DNA of 64,000 bases from assembly GCA_963726375.1 (NCBI GenBank), contig CAVSCE010000009.1, positions 62,001 to 126,000 on the forward strand, read 5' to 3'. Positions 62,414 through 64,000 of the stretch are shown here, one piece after another (the first letter of the stretch is position 1; every line of letters starts with the position of its first letter). The DNA is from UTCFX2 sp963726375. Lineage in GTDB: Bacteria; Chloroflexota; Anaerolineae; Anaerolineales; UBA4823. A model generated the notes under the pieces. The model had not been told where the DNA came from. It did not search any database and was given only the letters and a program-made list of their open reading frames with translations. The translations under genes and the position numbers were made by a program.

Positions 62414-62836
62414 TCGGTCTCCGTAAAGTTGCCGATCTGGATTTGGGATTGTTATCGGATAGCGTCAACTAGTGAGGTTTGGAACTCGTTAAATTCAGTA
62501 TACGGCTAATAGAAGTGAAAAGCAATAGGCTCAGAGTCATGCCTAATCCTATTGCTTAATGGACGTAAAACCTATCTGCAGAAAATGTCTCATTCATCCA
62601 GCCTTAAAGACTGCCTCAAATCACCCGGTGCGGATTAAGAACAATCTCAAATTATGATCCTTGTTTGATGAAACGGACCACCAGACGACCCTGGCTGCGA
62701 CAAGCCACCTGGATGACCAGGACCTTCACCAGCTGCTTTGGGCGAAGTTTTCTTCCGAAACGGCCAGGTAATTTTTCAAGAATTTCAGGTTGAATGCGCG
62801 CAGGTTAAAAGTTTCGTCCTGGAATACGCCGAGCCG
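62414..62836. other. Intergenic region with one strong hairpin (62,520-62,557)
   Basis: Perfect 10-bp arms AAGCAATAGG / CCTATTGCTT with an 18-nt loop, probably terminating the RNA methyltransferase transcript (minus strand). Directly after the methyltransferase stop the same frame stays open for about 34 codons (to SEENFAQSSW), and another frame is open across 62,640-62,800 (GRKLRPKQLVKVLVIQ). Neither has a start codon with a ribosome site. Confidence 0.5.
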
Positions 62837-64000
62837 TCAGTCTGAAACGGTCCCGCAGTAGAGCTTCACCTGCACACCACCGTTTTCAAAGGAAAGCAGG
62901 GTTTTCGGGTGGAAACCGGTATGGTTGAAAAGGCGCTCGTCGCTGCAAAGGACCGCATAGCGCCAGCCAGGGCATTTCAGGCGCAGCACCTTCCCGAGCT
63001 GGGCGTACAGGTTGCGCAGGTCCTTTTGGGCGCTGACCCGCAGACCGTATGGAGGATTGGTCACCACCCAACCGGGAGCGGCGGGAGGTTCAACCGCCGA
63101 GATCGCCTGGCAGGAAAACTCGATAGCCTCAGCAGTTCCAGCCCGAATGCATTTGCTTCCGCCATCGCGATCGCCCCGGCGTCTCGGTCGGAGCCGAGGA
63201 TCGCTGGCTTCTTTTTTTGATCTTCGGCCATTGCCTGGACCGTCTGGTTAGACCCCTCCAGGACGCGTTCAAATAATCCGTTGTCGAAATCCGGCCAATC
63301 CATAAAAGCAAAGCGGCGCAGTCGCCCGGGCGCCAGGTCTGCTGAGAGCATCGCAGCCTCAATCGGGATCGTGCCAGATCCGCAAAACGGGTCAAGCAGG
63401 GGGGAGGCGCCGGTCCCAACCAGATGCCAGAAGCATGCCGGCAGCCAGGTTCTCGCGCAGCGGAGCTTTGGCTGCTGCCAGCCGGTAGCCGCGGCGGTGC
63501 AGGTGTTCGCCGGACGAGTTGACGCTGACGGTCACCTGGTCATGCAGAAGGCGCACGACTACCAGCTGAGGCAGACTGCTGCTGGCGTCTTCGTCGAACC
63601 CGGCAGCAGGTACAGGCCTGCCCATGCGGTCGGCAATGGCACCCAATACCCGCTCGGCCACTGCATCGGAATGATACAGCTTTGATTTGTGACAGCTCAC
63701 CCGCAGCGCTACCGGCCGACCAGGAGACAGGTAGCGCTCCCATTCAAGCCGCCCGCCTTCTTGCGCAGCTCTGAGAAAGCTGCCGCGTAAAATTCTCCCA
63801 GCCGCACAAGCACCCGGCTTGCAGCTCGCAATGAAATGTTGAGGCGATAAACCGACTCCAGGCGGTTTTCCAGGTCTGATCTTGAATTCTGGGAGCCGCT
63901 GACGATCGTTTCCACCCCTCCGCCCGAATAATCCGCTTCGGCGGGGCTCTTACCCCTTCTCGTGCCAGCAGCTGCCGCGCTTGCCGGGAGAAAACCCAGC
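62837..64000 (-). CDS. THUMP-domain class I RNA methyltransferase (RlmL/TRM-like), 5' end outside window, frameshifted
   Basis: Modifies rRNA or tRNA by N2-guanine-type methylation. Visible are the THUMP-like part (YRLNISLRAASRVLVRLGEF), a segment KSKLYHSDAVAERVLGAI, motif I LLDPFCGSGTIPIEAAML, an acidic loop ILGSDRDAGAIAMAEANA and the catalytic VTNPPYGLRV. Ends at CGTVSD. Breaks near 63,915, 63,700, 63,410 and 63,070. The first codons lie beyond the window. The NPPY motif and THUMP point to the RlmL/TrmN family; the target base is not certain. Confidence 0.8.

Noticed and set aside
1..64000. CRISPR arrays, transposases, integrases, tRNA or rRNA genes
   Set aside because: No regularly spaced direct repeats, no recombinase-like protein and no tRNA or rRNA sequence were recognised by reading; a covariance-model scan was not possible here.

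Overview
The window looks like part of a Chloroflexota (Anaerolineae-like) chromosome. This is inferred from gene content: several carbohydrate ABC importers with lipoprotein binding proteins, Ala/Pro/Glu or Thr/Pro linkers after lipoboxes, a ROK repressor, Gfo/Idh dehydrogenases, a gingipain-like C25 peptidase with fibronectin repeats, and molybdenum enzymes. GC content is moderately high. No rRNA, tRNA, CRISPR array, insertion sequence or phage gene was seen. Many long genes are split by single-base shifts although both halves read as conserved protein. At least two shifts (near 35,940 and 38,322) are repaired by adding one A to an A-run. I therefore treat most breaks as sequencing or assembly indels, give one span per gene, and note the break.

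Region 1 (1-14,066, minus strand) holds sugar import and use. A strong promoter at 9,225-9,197 leads into ROK repressor, FucI/AraA-like isomerase, binding protein, two permeases, GH31 alpha-glycosidase and a transaldolase-like aldolase that runs off the left edge. A second importer (9.5-12.9 kb) follows a Gfo/Idh dehydrogenase.

Region 2 (14.3-29.2 kb) is a catabolic block: amidohydrolase, DeoR regulator, large beta-propeller protein, NagB-like deaminase/isomerase, PPi-type phosphofructokinase, class I-like aldolase, sugar epimerase, DegT aminotransferase, a second NagB-like protein and a sulfatase. On the other strand is a triosephosphate isomerase-LarA pair. Together these could carry an amino sugar, possibly sulfated, to triose phosphates.

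Region 3 (29.5-41.3 kb) is centred on molybdenum. It has a TorD-type chaperone, a NarX/NarL-like two-component system whose sensor carries a CXXCH heme motif, an ArsR-PBP regulator behind a consensus promoter and an inverted repeat, and an importer operon. The operon encodes a binding protein in which ModA and a TroA/MolA-like domain appear fused, a FecCD-type permease, one ATPase, a P-loop NTPase, a ModB permease and a Mop protein.

Region 4 (41.3-52.2 kb) holds mostly intact single genes: hydrolases, a PPOX-like flavoprotein, a DUF4239 protein, an MBL hydrolase, a secreted clan GH-A-like protein, a cytochrome b-like protein and a B12-type radical SAM protein.

Region 5 (52.4-56.7 kb) encodes a Tat-exported molybdopterin enzyme resembling pyrogallol transhydroxylase, whose iron-sulfur subunit has a C-terminal beta-sandwich, with tatA divergent. 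It is the probable client of the chaperone and importer in region 3.

Region 6 (56.7-64 kb) has two Thr/Pro-stalk surface proteins, a large C25 peptidase with about eight FN3 repeats, and a THUMP-type RNA methyltransferase cut by the right edge.
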